Translations under genes and position numbers: made by a program
Shown: positions 34,468-43,205 of the stretch, piece after piece
Layout: each line of letters begins with the position of its first letter
Numbering within the stretch: position 1 is the stretch's first letter
The notes under the pieces: model-generated
Seen by the model: only the letters and a program-made list of their open reading frames with translations
The model's database searches: none
Told to the model about the DNA's origin: nothing
NCBI RefSeq assembly: GCF_019392195.1
Contig: NZ_JAHXKI010000002.1
Coordinates: forward strand, 248,001 to 312,000
Reading direction: 5' to 3'
From: Marinobacter sp. F4206
Lineage (GTDB): Bacteria > Pseudomonadota > Gammaproteobacteria > Pseudomonadales > Oleiphilaceae
DNA length: 64,000 bases

Positions 34468-35925
34468 TCAGGCCATTGCCAATTCGGAATCGAGATCGAT
34501 CCCGGCGTCGCGCATTTGAGCCAGTTTGTAACGGAGGGTCCGTGGACTGATGCCAAGCTGCTCGGCTGCGCGGTTCCGACGCCCACGCTCCTGCTTGAGC
34601 GTCTGGATAATAATACGGAACTCCTGTTGCCTCAGATCATCGCCGAGGGATCCTGCGGCAAAGGTCTCGTCCTCCACAGCTTGCGAGTGGTCACTGACGG
34701 TCGGCTCACCTGCATATGACTCTGCCTGCGAAGGTTCGGAAAGAGACGACGACGGCGTCAACGCTACCGCAGTGGACGCATCCGGTCGACCGGTGATACC
34801 AAGCTCCAGGCACAGGTCACCGGCGTGAATGACATTGCCCTGATGGAGCACCAGAGCCCTCTGGATGGCGTTGTCCAGTTCCCGCACGTTGCCCGGCCAG
34901 GCATGACCCATCAGGGCATTTTTCGCATCGGCGGCGAAGGTAATGCCAGTCAGTTTCATTTTCCGGCAGTGTTTTTTCAGAAGCGTCGAGGCCAACGGCA
35001 TGATATCCAGCGGTCGCTCACGCAGCGGCTGCCAGTGCATGGGAAATACCGTCAGCCGGTAATACAGGTCTTCCCGGAACTTGCCTTCACGAACGTAATC
35101 GCCGAGGTCCCGGTTCGTCGTGGCCACCACGCGGACATCCAGAGCGATGGTCTTGCGACCACCCACGCGTTCTACTTCCCGCTCCTGCAACACCCTCAAG
35201 AGCTTGGACTGCAGCCCCAGGTCCATTTCAGAGATCTCATCCAGCAGGATGGTGCCGCCATTGGCCTGTTCGAACTTACCCGGCGAAGACGCCACGGCAC
35301 CGGTAAACGCCCCTTTTTCATGACCAAACAGAATCGCTTCCAGCATATTCTCGGGAATGGCCGCGCAGTTTATGGCAACGAACGGCTGATCCGCCCGGGG
35401 GGATTGCTGATGGATATACCGGGCCAGAACTTCCTTGCCGGTGCCACTTTCACCGGAAATCATCACGGTGGAATCACTGCCAGCCACCTTTGTGGCCAGC
35501 TGGAACATCCGCTTGCTGATCGGATCCTCTGCCACAGGCGCGTCGGTGGACTTCTGGCGCACACCACCGACCACCTTGCTGACCGCCTCTACCAGAACCT
35601 GGGGCTCAAATGGCTTGACGAGGTAATCGATGGCGCCCGCCTGCATGGCGGACACGGCATGATCGATCTGACCGTAGGCCGTGATCAGCATCATGGGCAG
35701 GCCCGGATACAGACGCTGCACTTCCGAGAGCAGTTCATGGCCGGACAGCCCCGGCATGTTGACATCGCTAACCACCATATCGACCGGCGCTTCCGCCAGA
35801 CGAGCCAGCGCTTCCCGGGCGTTTGAGGCCTCCCGTACCCGGAACCGGGCTAGCTCCAGCGTCGTTACCAGTGCCTCACGCAGGTCATGGTCATCCTCAA
35901 CAATCAGAATCTGGGCCTTGGCCAT
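34468..35925 (-). CDS. fleR: Sigma-54 response regulator FleR (FlrC-like)
   Basis: NtrC-type activator (485 residues) controlling basal body and hook genes. The receiver domain has IVEDDHDLR and the phospho-acceptor in MVVSDVNMPGLSG. The AAA+ domain has Walker [21 protein letters not shown], the sigma-54 contact loop [10 protein letters not shown] and Walker B GGTILLDEISEMDLG. The C-terminal helix-turn-helix is of Fis type (RRNRAAEQLGISPRTLRYKL). It lies 12 bp after fleS; together they form the two-component pair activated by FleQ. Confidence 0.96.
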   Translation of the reverse strand: MAKAQILIVEDDHDLREALVTTLELARFRVREASNAREALARLAEAPVDMVVSDVNMPGLSGHELLSEVQRLYPGLPMMLITAYGQIDHAVSAMQAGAIDYLVKPFEPQVLVEAVSKVVGGVRQKSTDAPVAEDPISKRMFQLATKVAGSDSTVMISGESGTGKEVLARYIHQQSPRADQPFVAINCAAIPENMLEAILFGHEKGAFTGAVASSPGKFEQANGGTILLDEISEMDLGLQSKLLRVLQEREVERVGGRKTIALDVRVVATTNRDLGDYVREGKFREDLYYRLTVFPMHWQPLRERPLDIMPLASTLLKKHCRKMKLTGITFAADAKNALMGHAWPGNVRELDNAIQRALVLHQGNVIHAGDLCLELGITGRPDASTAVALTPSSSLSEPSQAESYAGEPTVSDHSQAVEDETFAAGSLGDDLRQQEFRIIIQTLKQERGRRNRAAEQLGISPRTLRYKLAQMRDAGIDLDSELAMA

Positions 35926-35937
35926 GGTTGCCTCCGA

Positions 35938-37176
35938 TCAGTGGTTTTTATTCAGTTGCGGTAAACGCAGCGTGGCGACAGCACCACCCTGCTCCGGCGA
36001 TTCAATGCGGAACTGCCCCTGATGGGCCTTGACCACGGCCTGAACCACTGCCAGGCCCAGCCCCGTACCATGGGACTTCGTGGTGTAGAATGCCTCCATG
36101 AGTCGACCAGCGTCGGAGCGCTCAAATCCCGGACCGTTATCGACCACGCGAACCACCAGGTCGCCGTGTTCAGCCGTCACCTGGACCGCGACGGCTGTGG
36201 CGCCGGCCTCAAGGCTGTTATTGACAAGATTGGTGCAGGCGCCAACCAGCGCGTCCCGGTTGCACATCAACCGGCTGTCCTCCGGCACCTCGTCGATGAC
36301 CGAAACCTCAGCGCCGGGGGCCAGTTTCAGACCTTCCACTGCCGAATCGAGTGCCGAGACAAGTGTCACGGCGGACAGCTCTTCCGCCAGACGGGTCTCA
36401 CCCCGGGCAAAGATCAGCATGTCACGCACCTGTTGTTCCAGATGAGTAAGGCGTGACATCAGGCGGGATGCGCAGCGCTGCCGCATTTCCTCGTCCAGGT
36501 CTTCCTGGCTCAAATGGCCGCCGTACAGGATTGCGGCAGACAGCGGCGTGCGGATCTGGTGCGCCAGAGAGGCCACCATCTTGCCCATGGCCGACAGGCG
36601 CTGGGCATGCGCCAGCTGCGACTGCAATTGACGGGTTTCGGTCAGGTCGGTCAGCAGAATCAGCTGTCCGGGTTGGTTCTCCATGGTCCGGATTTCAATG
36701 CTGACCCGGCGTCCGTCCTTGAGCGAGACTTCATGACCATCATCCCGGCGAGGCGCAAAGCAGCGCTGAATCACATCGACCCAACGTTCGCCGTCGAGGG
36801 GTTCGCCCAGCAGGGCAATCGCGGCCGGGTTGGTCTGGGTCACCACGCCCTGGCTGTCGAGCACCACGACCCCGGCCGGCAGCGCCGTCAGCAGGGTCGA
36901 CAACCGGTCCGCCAACTCCTCCTTCGCTTCCAGCTCCTGTTGGCGCTGCATCGTCTCGTGGGTCAGCTCGCCGGACAACTGATTGACCCGGGATTCGAGC
37001 GTTCGATAGGAGTCAGTAATCTGCCGGGACATCCGGTTGAACAGCTCCAGTGCGGAATCCACCGCCTCATCGTCCTGCTGCGGAAACAGCGCCGTAACCT
37101 TATCGTTAACGTCCGCCGCCGCATTGGCCTGGGTCTCTTGCGCGTCGGATTGAACAACGGAATGTGCCTGACTCAT
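35938..37176 (-). CDS. fleS: Flagellar sensor histidine kinase FleS (FlrB-like)
   Basis: Soluble kinase of 412 residues without membrane segments, matching FleS. It has an N-terminal coiled coil, a PAS domain (about 95-180: LLTALPAGVVVLDSQGVVTQ), the dimerisation helix with phospho-His in VASLAHQIRTPLSAAILYG and an ATPase domain with NNSLEAGA, VVDNGPGFERSD and HGTGLGLAVVQAVV. I start at ATG 37176 (MSQAHSVV), with a GGGGG site, rather than at 37218. A sigma-54 promoter precedes it. Confidence 0.94.
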   Translation of the reverse strand: MSQAHSVVQSDAQETQANAAADVNDKVTALFPQQDDEAVDSALELFNRMSRQITDSYRTLESRVNQLSGELTHETMQRQQELEAKEELADRLSTLLTALPAGVVVLDSQGVVTQTNPAAIALLGEPLDGERWVDVIQRCFAPRRDDGHEVSLKDGRRVSIEIRTMENQPGQLILLTDLTETRQLQSQLAHAQRLSAMGKMVASLAHQIRTPLSAAILYGGHLSQEDLDEEMRQRCASRLMSRLTHLEQQVRDMLIFARGETRLAEELSAVTLVSALDSAVEGLKLAPGAEVSVIDEVPEDSRLMCNRDALVGACTNLVNNSLEAGATAVAVQVTAEHGDLVVRVVDNGPGFERSDAGRLMEAFYTTKSHGTGLGLAVVQAVVKAHQGQFRIESPEQGGAVATLRLPQLNKNH

Positions 37177-37245
37177 CACTTCTACCCCCTGACCGGCCCA
37201 ACCATTAGGCCGCACCATTCGGATTATTCGTTTTCAGGGACTTAA

Positions 37246-37260
37246 GCCAGCACCGTGCCA
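37246..37260 (-). promoter_or_regulatory. Sigma-54 promoter of fleSR
   Basis: Minus strand TGGCAC, 5 bases, TGGC: the -24 element is perfect and the -12 has one change. It lies about 70 bases before the fleS start in the 227 bp gap after fleQ. FleQ activation is inferred from Pseudomonas. Confidence 0.7.
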
Positions 37261-37403
37261 ACTCAACTTTTTCTTTCAATATCAAAGGGAAGGAAAATCA
37301 GACAGAACGCAGATGACGGTTTTACGTCGGCCAGAAACGAGAACGGCGCCGCAGGTTACAAACCTTTGACGCCGTCCTATCCGGGGTTATCGGGAGCCTG
37401 GGA

Positions 37404-38855
37404 TCAGGTTTCTTCGGACTCCTCCTCCCTGAGTCCATACTTCCGAACCTTTTCGACCAGAGTGGTCCGCCGAATCCGCAGTTTCTCGGCGGCCCGGGCA
37501 ACGACGCCACCAGCCTCATCCAGGGCCTGCTGAATCAGCTGCTTCTCAAGATTGGAGAGATAGTCCTTGAGATCGATGCCGTTAACCGGCAGCAACGCCG
37601 GGGCATCCAGACCAATCAGGCCGGGCACGCTGGACGGCATGCCCGAATCCTCAACCGGTCGATTCTCATCATAGTCGTCGACGTAGCGGAACTTCTTCGG
37701 CAACTCCTGCACCCCGATTACGCCGTAGGGGTGCATGATCGCGAGGCGTTCCACCAGGTTGGCCAGTTCCCGCACATTGCCCGGCCAGTTATGACGACAC
37801 AAACTCATGATCGCGGCCGAGTTCATCCTCAGGGAGCCACGCTTTTCCTTCTCCATTCTTGAAATCAGTTCGTTGATCAACAGCGGAATATCCTCGACCC
37901 GCTCCCGCAACGACGGCATTTCAATGGGAAAAACGTTCAGCCGGTAGTACAGGTCCTCCCGGAAATCGCCGGTTTCGATCATGTCCTCGAGGTGCTTGTG
38001 AGTGGCCGCGATAACCCGGACATCGGCGGACTGGGTGCGGTTACTGCCCACCCGTTCGAAGGTCCGCTCCTGAAGAACACGAAGAATTTTCACCTGCATG
38101 TTTAGCGGCATGTCGCCGATTTCATCCAGGAACAGGGTGCCGCCTTCGGCCATCTCAAACCGGCCGACCCGCGCCGTGATGGCGCCGGTAAACGCGCCCT
38201 TCTCGTGGCCGAACAGTTCGCTTTCAAGAAGTTCGGCGGGAATCGCTCCGCAGTTGACCGGAACGAATGGCTTGTCCCGGCGGGCAGAATGATAATGCAG
38301 GTTGCGGGCAACGACTTCCTTGCCGGTACCGGACTCACCGGTGATCAGGACGCTGACGTCCTTATCCGCGACCTGCTCCATCAGCTGCCGGACCTGATGG
38401 ACCTTACGGGACGTCCCCACCAGGCTACGAAACAGCTGCAGACCGCGCTGCTGACCGCGCTCCCGTGAGCGACCGTACTGGTCCCGGAAAACCTGTGCGC
38501 GGTACAGCGAGTCAACAAACTTGGTGTAGTTAAGGGGCCATTCCATGCGGGCAATGACGCGGGCCGTGTGCTCGTCGGACGCACCCTTGAGCGATGGATC
38601 TCCCACCATCAGCACCGGTAAACCCTGAACGGCCGAGCAAATCGACGTGACGGTATCCACCACGCCTTTGTCCTCGCCATTAACGATGGCGACTGCAACG
38701 TCGGCCAGATGATCGACATCACCGGATTTCAGGAGCGCCAGGGCGTCATCACCGGCAACAACTTCCTCTTCACCAATGAATTCAAGAATCGTGACCATGT
38801 CCCGGCGTCTTGACTCATTGTCGCTCAGCACCAGCACCTTGTTATTTTTGGACAT
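37404..38855 (-). CDS. fleQ: Master flagellar regulator FleQ (FlrA-like)
   Basis: Sigma-54-dependent activator (483 residues) at the top of the flagellar cascade; in Pseudomonas it also binds c-di-GMP. The N-terminal domain is a receiver-like fold without a usable phospho-acceptor (SDNESRRR and [10 protein letters not shown] replace the acidic motifs), a FleQ trait. The AAA+ domain has [30 protein letters not shown] and [15 protein letters not shown]. The C-terminal Fis-type helix-turn-helix is [20 protein letters not shown]. It is transcribed alone from a sigma-70 promoter just upstream. Confidence 0.96.
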   Translation of the reverse strand: MSKNNKVLVLSDNESRRRDMVTILEFIGEEEVVAGDDALALLKSGDVDHLADVAVAIVNGEDKGVVDTVTSICSAVQGLPVLMVGDPSLKGASDEHTARVIARMEWPLNYTKFVDSLYRAQVFRDQYGRSRERGQQRGLQLFRSLVGTSRKVHQVRQLMEQVADKDVSVLITGESGTGKEVVARNLHYHSARRDKPFVPVNCGAIPAELLESELFGHEKGAFTGAITARVGRFEMAEGGTLFLDEIGDMPLNMQVKILRVLQERTFERVGSNRTQSADVRVIAATHKHLEDMIETGDFREDLYYRLNVFPIEMPSLRERVEDIPLLINELISRMEKEKRGSLRMNSAAIMSLCRHNWPGNVRELANLVERLAIMHPYGVIGVQELPKKFRYVDDYDENRPVEDSGMPSSVPGLIGLDAPALLPVNGIDLKDYLSNLEKQLIQQALDEAGGVVARAAEKLRIRRTTLVEKVRKYGLREEESEET

Positions 38856-38887
38856 TCACAAAAAATCTCTTGATGGATTCGTGCGGT

Positions 38888-38916
38888 ATTTAAGACTGTA
38901 AGGACGCCAGAGTCAA
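38888..38916 (-). promoter_or_regulatory. Sigma-70 promoter of fleQ
   Basis: Minus strand TTGACT, 17 bases, TTAAAT, in the 71 bp gap before fleQ; transcription would start about 25 bases before the ATG. Confidence 0.7.
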
Positions 38917-38926
38917 TTTTATGACG

Positions 38927-39256
38927 CTATTTGGGACGATTTGAAGAAATGTTTTGATACGCCTTGGCGGCGTGACTATTTTGGTTAACGCCTTTGAGGG
39001 CATCCTGCGCTTCCTGACGGGCGCGTGTCGCGCCCTGATTGGCCGCGTCAACCAGTTGCTGGAGCTCCTGAAGCCGGGTGCGAACCGGCTCGGCAGCCAC
39101 AGTGCCCGCTTCCAGAGCTGCCATCAGAGGCTCAACCGCCGGCCTGACCTGACCGTTGAGCCGGGCAAGCTCATCCCAGTCCTGATCGCTCAGGGCGCGC
39201 CCCATACTGGCCATCAGTTGATCGACGTGGTCCAGATAGGACTGGGGATCGGCCAT
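38927..39256 (-). CDS. FliT-like flagellar chaperone candidate
   Basis: A 109-residue helical protein with many Gln and Ala residues (MADPQSYLDHVDQLMASMGR, ELARLNGQVRPAVEPLMAAL, QNSHAAKAYQNISSN). It has no signal or membrane segment. Size, helicity and position directly upstream of fleQ match the FliT/FleP-type genes that follow fliS in Pseudomonas, where FliT chaperones FliD. The start at 39256 has a strong AGGAG 8 bases upstream; the frame reaches 39334. The function is inferred mainly from position, so the call is moderate. No fliD or fliS is nearby. Confidence 0.6.
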   Translation of the reverse strand: MADPQSYLDHVDQLMASMGRALSDQDWDELARLNGQVRPAVEPLMAALEAGTVAAEPVRTRLQELQQLVDAANQGATRARQEAQDALKGVNQNSHAAKAYQNISSNRPK

Positions 39257-39297
39257 GTCATTTTCTCCTCTTGGATACCTGTGAGAATCGGTGGGCG

Positions 39298-39319
39298 GGG
39301 GCCGGCATGAACCGGCCCC
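39298..39319 (-). terminator. GC-rich hairpin after the DUF1329 gene
   Basis: GGGGCCGG, 6-base loop, CCGGCCCC, located 15 bases after the DUF1329 stop and before the FliT-like start. There is no T-run, so it may pause rather than fully stop transcription. Confidence 0.4.
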
Positions 39320-39334
39320 AGACCTCGACCTCAA

Positions 39335-40693
39335 TCAGCGGCGGGCGGCCCGTCGGGCGGCCGAGGCAGTGAAATCATTGCCACGGAATCCCGGATTGAA
39401 ATCATATGCCGGGAAACCGTCGCTCAGCCCATCGACATAATAACGATTGGCCTTGAGATCATACGTCATCTCCATGGTAGTCCAGAATACCGGCTCACTG
39501 TAATAGCTGATGTTATGAGCCTCCGACACACGCCACAGGTTACCCTCCTCGTCGTACTCCTCGGAGGCCAGAATCTGCCAGCTATCCTCATCCACGTAAA
39601 AGACCCGCCGATCATAGATGTGACCAATGCCGGTGCGGCGTTTTGCCTCCACCACCCAGACCCGGTGCAATTCATAACGGGTCAGGGTCTGGTTGATATG
39701 GTTCGGCCGAATAACATCGTCAGCCTGGACATCCTGGTCGTGCAGCAGGTAGGCATTGTAGGGAACATACAGTTCCCGCTTGCCTTTCAGGGTCCAGTCG
39801 TACTGGTTCGGCGCCCCGTTATACATGTCCTTCTGGTCAACCGAGCGGAGGGATGACGAATTGGGCAGATCTGTCTCATAGGCAAGATTGGGCGAACGGC
39901 GAAGCCTGCGGGAGCCGGCATCGTAACGCCAGGCCAGACGGGGAGAGCGGATCTGGTCCAGGGTTTCGTGCACCAGGGTGATGGTTCCTGCAAGCGCCGA
40001 TGGCGAAATGGTATCGGTCTTGAGGTAGAAAATCTTGTTGTCGATCTCCTCAAGCTCCGCGCCTTTTTTGCTGTAGGCAAAGAAATATTCGTAGTCGTTT
40101 ACCACCGGATTGTAGGAACCGTTAGTTTGCGGCGTGGCAGAGGCGCTGCGGAACGCCACCTCGGTGCCCCGATAACGCAGGATGTGGTTCCAGATCACTT
40201 CCAGGCCATTTTTAGGAATCGGGAAGGGGCTGGTCATGATGGTGTTGCGAACGCCATTCCCGTTATCCAGGAGCTCTGCCTGAACCGCATTCTTCCGGGA
40301 CTTGTCGTAAACATGCTCGGGAAACGCTGCCGTTCGACGTGTCCGATAGACCGGCATAAAGAACTCGGGCCCGTATTGCTCAAGCATCCGGATATGCCCG
40401 GCAGACAGCTTGTCCCGATAGAGGTGGTAATTCTCGGCCGTAATCACGAACAGGGCCCTGTCGTTGGGGAATGGGTTCGTCTCGATCTGCCCCTTCGCCC
40501 AGGACTTCGGTGGCGTTTTAAGCCCCCCCGTCCACTCGGGAATGCTTCCGGAGGTGTTGCCCCCCCTCTCGGCACCGACAGGTGTCAGCTCGCTTTCGAG
40601 CCGTTCGGCTTCGGCCGGCGATACCTTGGACAGGGCGTGCCCGGACATTCCGAACAAAACCGCTGCAATACCTGCGACAACATGGTTTCGCAT
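39335..40693 (-). CDS. DUF1329 outer-membrane-associated protein
   Basis: A 452-residue exported protein. The signal peptide (about 1-22, ending GHALS) is followed by a DUF1329 body with many Tyr and Trp residues (GSIPEWTGGLKTPPKSWAKG, AYSKKGAELEEIDNKIFYLK, YVDEDSWQILASEEYDEEGN). The family has a LolA/LolB-like lipoprotein-binding fold and often accompanies DUF1302 and RND-type transport genes in Pseudomonas and Marinobacter, where it is linked to hydrophobic compound or sterol handling. None of those partners is adjacent here. It has a near-perfect GGAGGT site. Function unknown. Confidence 0.85.
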   Translation of the reverse strand: MRNHVVAGIAAVLFGMSGHALSKVSPAEAERLESELTPVGAERGGNTSGSIPEWTGGLKTPPKSWAKGQIETNPFPNDRALFVITAENYHLYRDKLSAGHIRMLEQYGPEFFMPVYRTRRTAAFPEHVYDKSRKNAVQAELLDNGNGVRNTIMTSPFPIPKNGLEVIWNHILRYRGTEVAFRSASATPQTNGSYNPVVNDYEYFFAYSKKGAELEEIDNKIFYLKTDTISPSALAGTITLVHETLDQIRSPRLAWRYDAGSRRLRRSPNLAYETDLPNSSSLRSVDQKDMYNGAPNQYDWTLKGKRELYVPYNAYLLHDQDVQADDVIRPNHINQTLTRYELHRVWVVEAKRRTGIGHIYDRRVFYVDEDSWQILASEEYDEEGNLWRVSEAHNISYYSEPVFWTTMEMTYDLKANRYYVDGLSDGFPAYDFNPGFRGNDFTASAARRAARR

Positions 40694-40952
40694 CCCTTAC
40701 ACCTCCAGAAAATCATGCAGTTTGGCTGGCTTTGCCGCCGTTTACAGGCCACCAGCAGATGGCCGTACTTCGCACAGATCGCACAACCGGGCGTCTTTTT
40801 GCCAAATTCAAACGACCGTTTCAAGTGAATGTTTGTATTTTCTTGTGAAACGGAAACCACCCAGACAAAGGGAGAAACTTGTGGCTGGAAATGTTATGCT
40901 GGTGAATTAATTTTCCGGGTTGAAACGACCGCTCCGTGATTGCAGGTATCCC

Positions 40953-41465
40953 ATGGCTTCTCAGTGGCATTCGCTGGTTTCACAGAAACTGTTCCTTGCT
41001 CGAACTCTGCTGAGCCAGCTAGAGAACGACTCTGGGCCCATGAAAGACCGGCCAGCCACAGAGGCAGAACTGGCAATGGGACGCGAAGCGGTAATTCAGG
41101 GCGCCATTGAGCTCTTGCTGAGGTCACGGCGCTTGTTACTGGTGATGATTGCCCGCCTCTACCAGAAACGGAGCGAGGAACCGGCAACCCTGGATGAACT
41201 GGCGGCGTTGATCGGGGAGGCCCCCAACGACATTGCCCGCCTGCGGGAACTGGAGAGCCAGCCGGGCAGCTGGTGGAACCATCTGGATCAGATGGAAGCT
41301 TCACAGAGTCGGCCACCTGTGACCCGGAAATCGGTCAGTGCAGAGAACATCATTGCGGTTTCTGCCGATACCGGGCCTGACCGCTCAGCCCAGGGCCTGC
41401 GCCGGACACTTGGCGCCATGAAAAATTTTGCCGATGACCTGGAAGAGCAGCACAGCGAGTGGTAA
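40953..41465 (+). CDS. DUF6586 family protein
   Basis: A 170-residue, mostly helical cytoplasmic protein (SLVSQKLFLARTLLSQLEND, LLLRSRRLLLVMIARLYQKR, LRELESQPGSWWNHLDQMEA). The same kind of gene sits beside sulA-lexA in Pseudomonas, where it is also uncharacterised. The start at 40953 is preceded by AGGT; the frame opens earlier at 40920. No catalytic motif is visible. Confidence 0.75.
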   Translation: MASQWHSLVSQKLFLARTLLSQLENDSGPMKDRPATEAELAMGREAVIQGAIELLLRSRRLLLVMIARLYQKRSEEPATLDELAALIGEAPNDIARLRELESQPGSWWNHLDQMEASQSRPPVTRKSVSAENIIAVSADTGPDRSAQGLRRTLGAMKNFADDLEEQHSEW

Positions 41466-41512
41466 CCAAACGCTGAGCTACTCCGGGTCTCATTAATTGA
41501 AAGGTTTACCGA

Positions 41513-41773
41513 ATGTCACCATCATTTTTTGAAATCGTACAACTGAGCAACGGCGACTATGCGTTGCGTCGTATCGACGACGATAGCGCACCGCTTGTGA
41601 AAATTTCGTTCTCTGAGGAAGCCCGGGAAATGATGGAAGACCGGGATATGAATGTTGCCAAGGCCATGATCGCGGCGGGCATCGAGGCCGTTGGAAATGT
41701 CGCTCACGACATTGACTGGGAAGATGACGAGCTGGAAGCTGTCGACAGCCAGCAGTCCTATACCCTCCACTGA
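41513..41773 (+). CDS. Conserved small acidic protein beside lexA-sulA
   Basis: An 86-residue acidic protein (SFFEIVQLSNGDYALRRIDD, FSEEAREMMEDRDMNVAKAM) with no signal peptide or membrane segment. An AAAGG site lies 8 bases before the ATG. It follows the DUF6586 gene by 47 bp and is convergent with sulA, matching the arrangement of uncharacterised genes at the Pseudomonas lexA locus. Function unknown; coding is supported by composition and context. Confidence 0.7.
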   Translation: MSPSFFEIVQLSNGDYALRRIDDDSAPLVKISFSEEAREMMEDRDMNVAKAMIAAGIEAVGNVAHDIDWEDDELEAVDSQQSYTLH

Positions 41774-41854
41774 TTTACAGGCCCCGGCGGCACTTGGCCG
41801 CTACTGATCAGAGCCCGGCGTTGCGTCACAGGGAAAACCGTGACGCAACCGACC

Positions 41855-42346
41855 TCAACGCTGGCGCAGAACGACACCATGACTGCTGCCATTGGCTGAA
41901 GCCCGCTGGAGGGCCTCAAACGCCGAATTGCCAAGCTTGCGCGTCCACATCACGACGGCATGGCAGGTACCCGCACTTAATGCCCGCTCTGCCAGTTCCT
42001 GCGCCGAATGATCCGAAGTGGACCTGAGCACCAACAGCTCGCCAGCGACAATGCCATGCATTTTCTGCCATTTGCTGACCAGGGCCTGAGGTGGATCAAT
42101 CCAGGCAAGCCAGCGCTTTTCCTGATTCAGTTGCGTCAGCATTGGAAGCAGCAGCTGAAAATTCTCTACCTGACCTTCCGGCAAAATAATCTCCGTGACG
42201 TTCCCGCTAGCCGCCGTATCGGTACGATCAGGTCTGCGCCGGGCCCGAATCACAGAACGCCTCTCCGGAGCCGCAGACGGCGGTACCGCGTGGGACAACG
42301 CACCTTGCTGATAAGCCAGATTCTGGTTGAAGCTTAATTGTTCCAT
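41855..42346 (-). CDS. sulA: SOS cell division inhibitor SulA
   Basis: A 163-residue SulA/RecA-like protein that blocks FtsZ polymerisation after DNA damage. The C-terminal two thirds fits the family (ITEIILPEGQ-like start of the domain, LTQLNQEKRWLAWIDPPQAL, VVMWTRKLGNSAFEALQRAS). The first 45 residues are variable and basic. It starts 41 bp after lexA with an AGGTG site and no operator of its own, so it is expressed with lexA under SOS control. Confidence 0.88.
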   Translation of the reverse strand: MEQLSFNQNLAYQQGALSHAVPPSAAPERRSVIRARRRPDRTDTAASGNVTEIILPEGQVENFQLLLPMLTQLNQEKRWLAWIDPPQALVSKWQKMHGIVAGELLVLRSTSDHSAQELAERALSAGTCHAVVMWTRKLGNSAFEALQRASANGSSHGVVLRQR

Positions 42347-42387
42347 GATTCACCTGCTCTCAAACTATCCGTGGCAACCCGACTTGG

Positions 42388-42999
42388 TCAGTGAAGGTCC
42401 GACCGTCGGATTACACCCACGCCCAAACCTTCGATAAACAGTTGCTGCTCGGTAAGGTCCACCTCAATCGGGGCAAATTCGTCGTTCTCCGCAATCAGGT
42501 AAACCTTCGAACCTTCCTTCCGGAACCGCTTGACGGTCACCTCTTCTTCGCCTACACGCGCCACAACTACCTGGCCATTGTGCACATCCTGGGTCCGATG
42601 GACTGCCAATAAATCGCCATCAAGGATGCCAATGTCCTTCATGCTCATCCCGCGCACCCGCAGAAGATAATCCGCCGACGGCGAGAAAAAACTGGGCTGG
42701 AGGGTGACATGATCCTCAATGTGCTCCTGGGCGAGGATCGGACTGCCCGCAGCCACCTGGCCAATCACCGGCAACCCGAGATCTTCCTCTGCTTCCGGCA
42801 GACGTATGCCTCGACTGGCCCCCGGAACCATTTCTATGGCCCCTTTACGAGCCAGGGCACGCAGGTGCTCTTCCGCCGCATTAGCTGAACGAAAGCCCAA
42901 CTCCGCGGCAATTTCCGCACGTGTGGGTGGATAACCAGTTTCATCCAGATACCGCCGGATTATTTCCAGCACCTGAGATTGCCTTGCTGTCAGCTTCAT
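42388..42999 (-). CDS. lexA: SOS repressor LexA
   Basis: A 203-residue repressor that self-cleaves with activated RecA. The N-terminal winged helix ([20 protein letters not shown]) is followed by the cleavage site Ala-Gly in [15 protein letters not shown]. The catalytic Ser is in [13 protein letters not shown] and the Lys in [11 protein letters not shown]. Upstream there is a perfect LexA box, so it is autoregulated. sulA is the second gene of the operon. Confidence 0.97.
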   Translation of the reverse strand: MKLTARQSQVLEIIRRYLDETGYPPTRAEIAAELGFRSANAAEEHLRALARKGAIEMVPGASRGIRLPEAEEDLGLPVIGQVAAGSPILAQEHIEDHVTLQPSFFSPSADYLLRVRGMSMKDIGILDGDLLAVHRTQDVHNGQVVVARVGEEEVTVKRFRKEGSKVYLIAENDEFAPIEVDLTEQQLFIEGLGVGVIRRSDLH

Positions 43000-43057
43000 T
43001 GAGCTACTCCATCACGGGGATCCCGGGAACCGGCCTTAATGACCCTTCTGACCAGCC

Positions 43058-43073
43058 CTGTTTTTATATACAG
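43058..43073. promoter_or_regulatory. LexA-binding SOS box
   Basis: CTG, ten AT-rich bases, CAG (CTGTTTTTATATACAG), the canonical gammaproteobacterial SOS box, about 60 bases before lexA. A half-site (CTGTATATAGTCA on the minus strand) follows at 43079-43091 and a possible lexA -10/-35 pair (TTTACA, 15 bases, TATATA) lies beside it. The divergent amidoligase gene begins 133 bp away. Confidence 0.9.
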
Positions 43074-43205
43074 TAAAATGACTATATACAGTGTTTTATC
43101 CAGTGTAAAGTCCCGCCACGTTTTTTCTGCCTGCTGCGTAAACGCGCCCGCTTCGGTGATTGTGGTAAGGTGACAAAACATGAAACTCGCGTGTTAGGGA
43201 GAGCT

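Noticed and set aside
40585..40860. 91-codon Cys-containing frame on the minus strand
   Set aside because: It overlaps the start of the DUF1329 gene in another frame and has no ribosome site or family resemblance.
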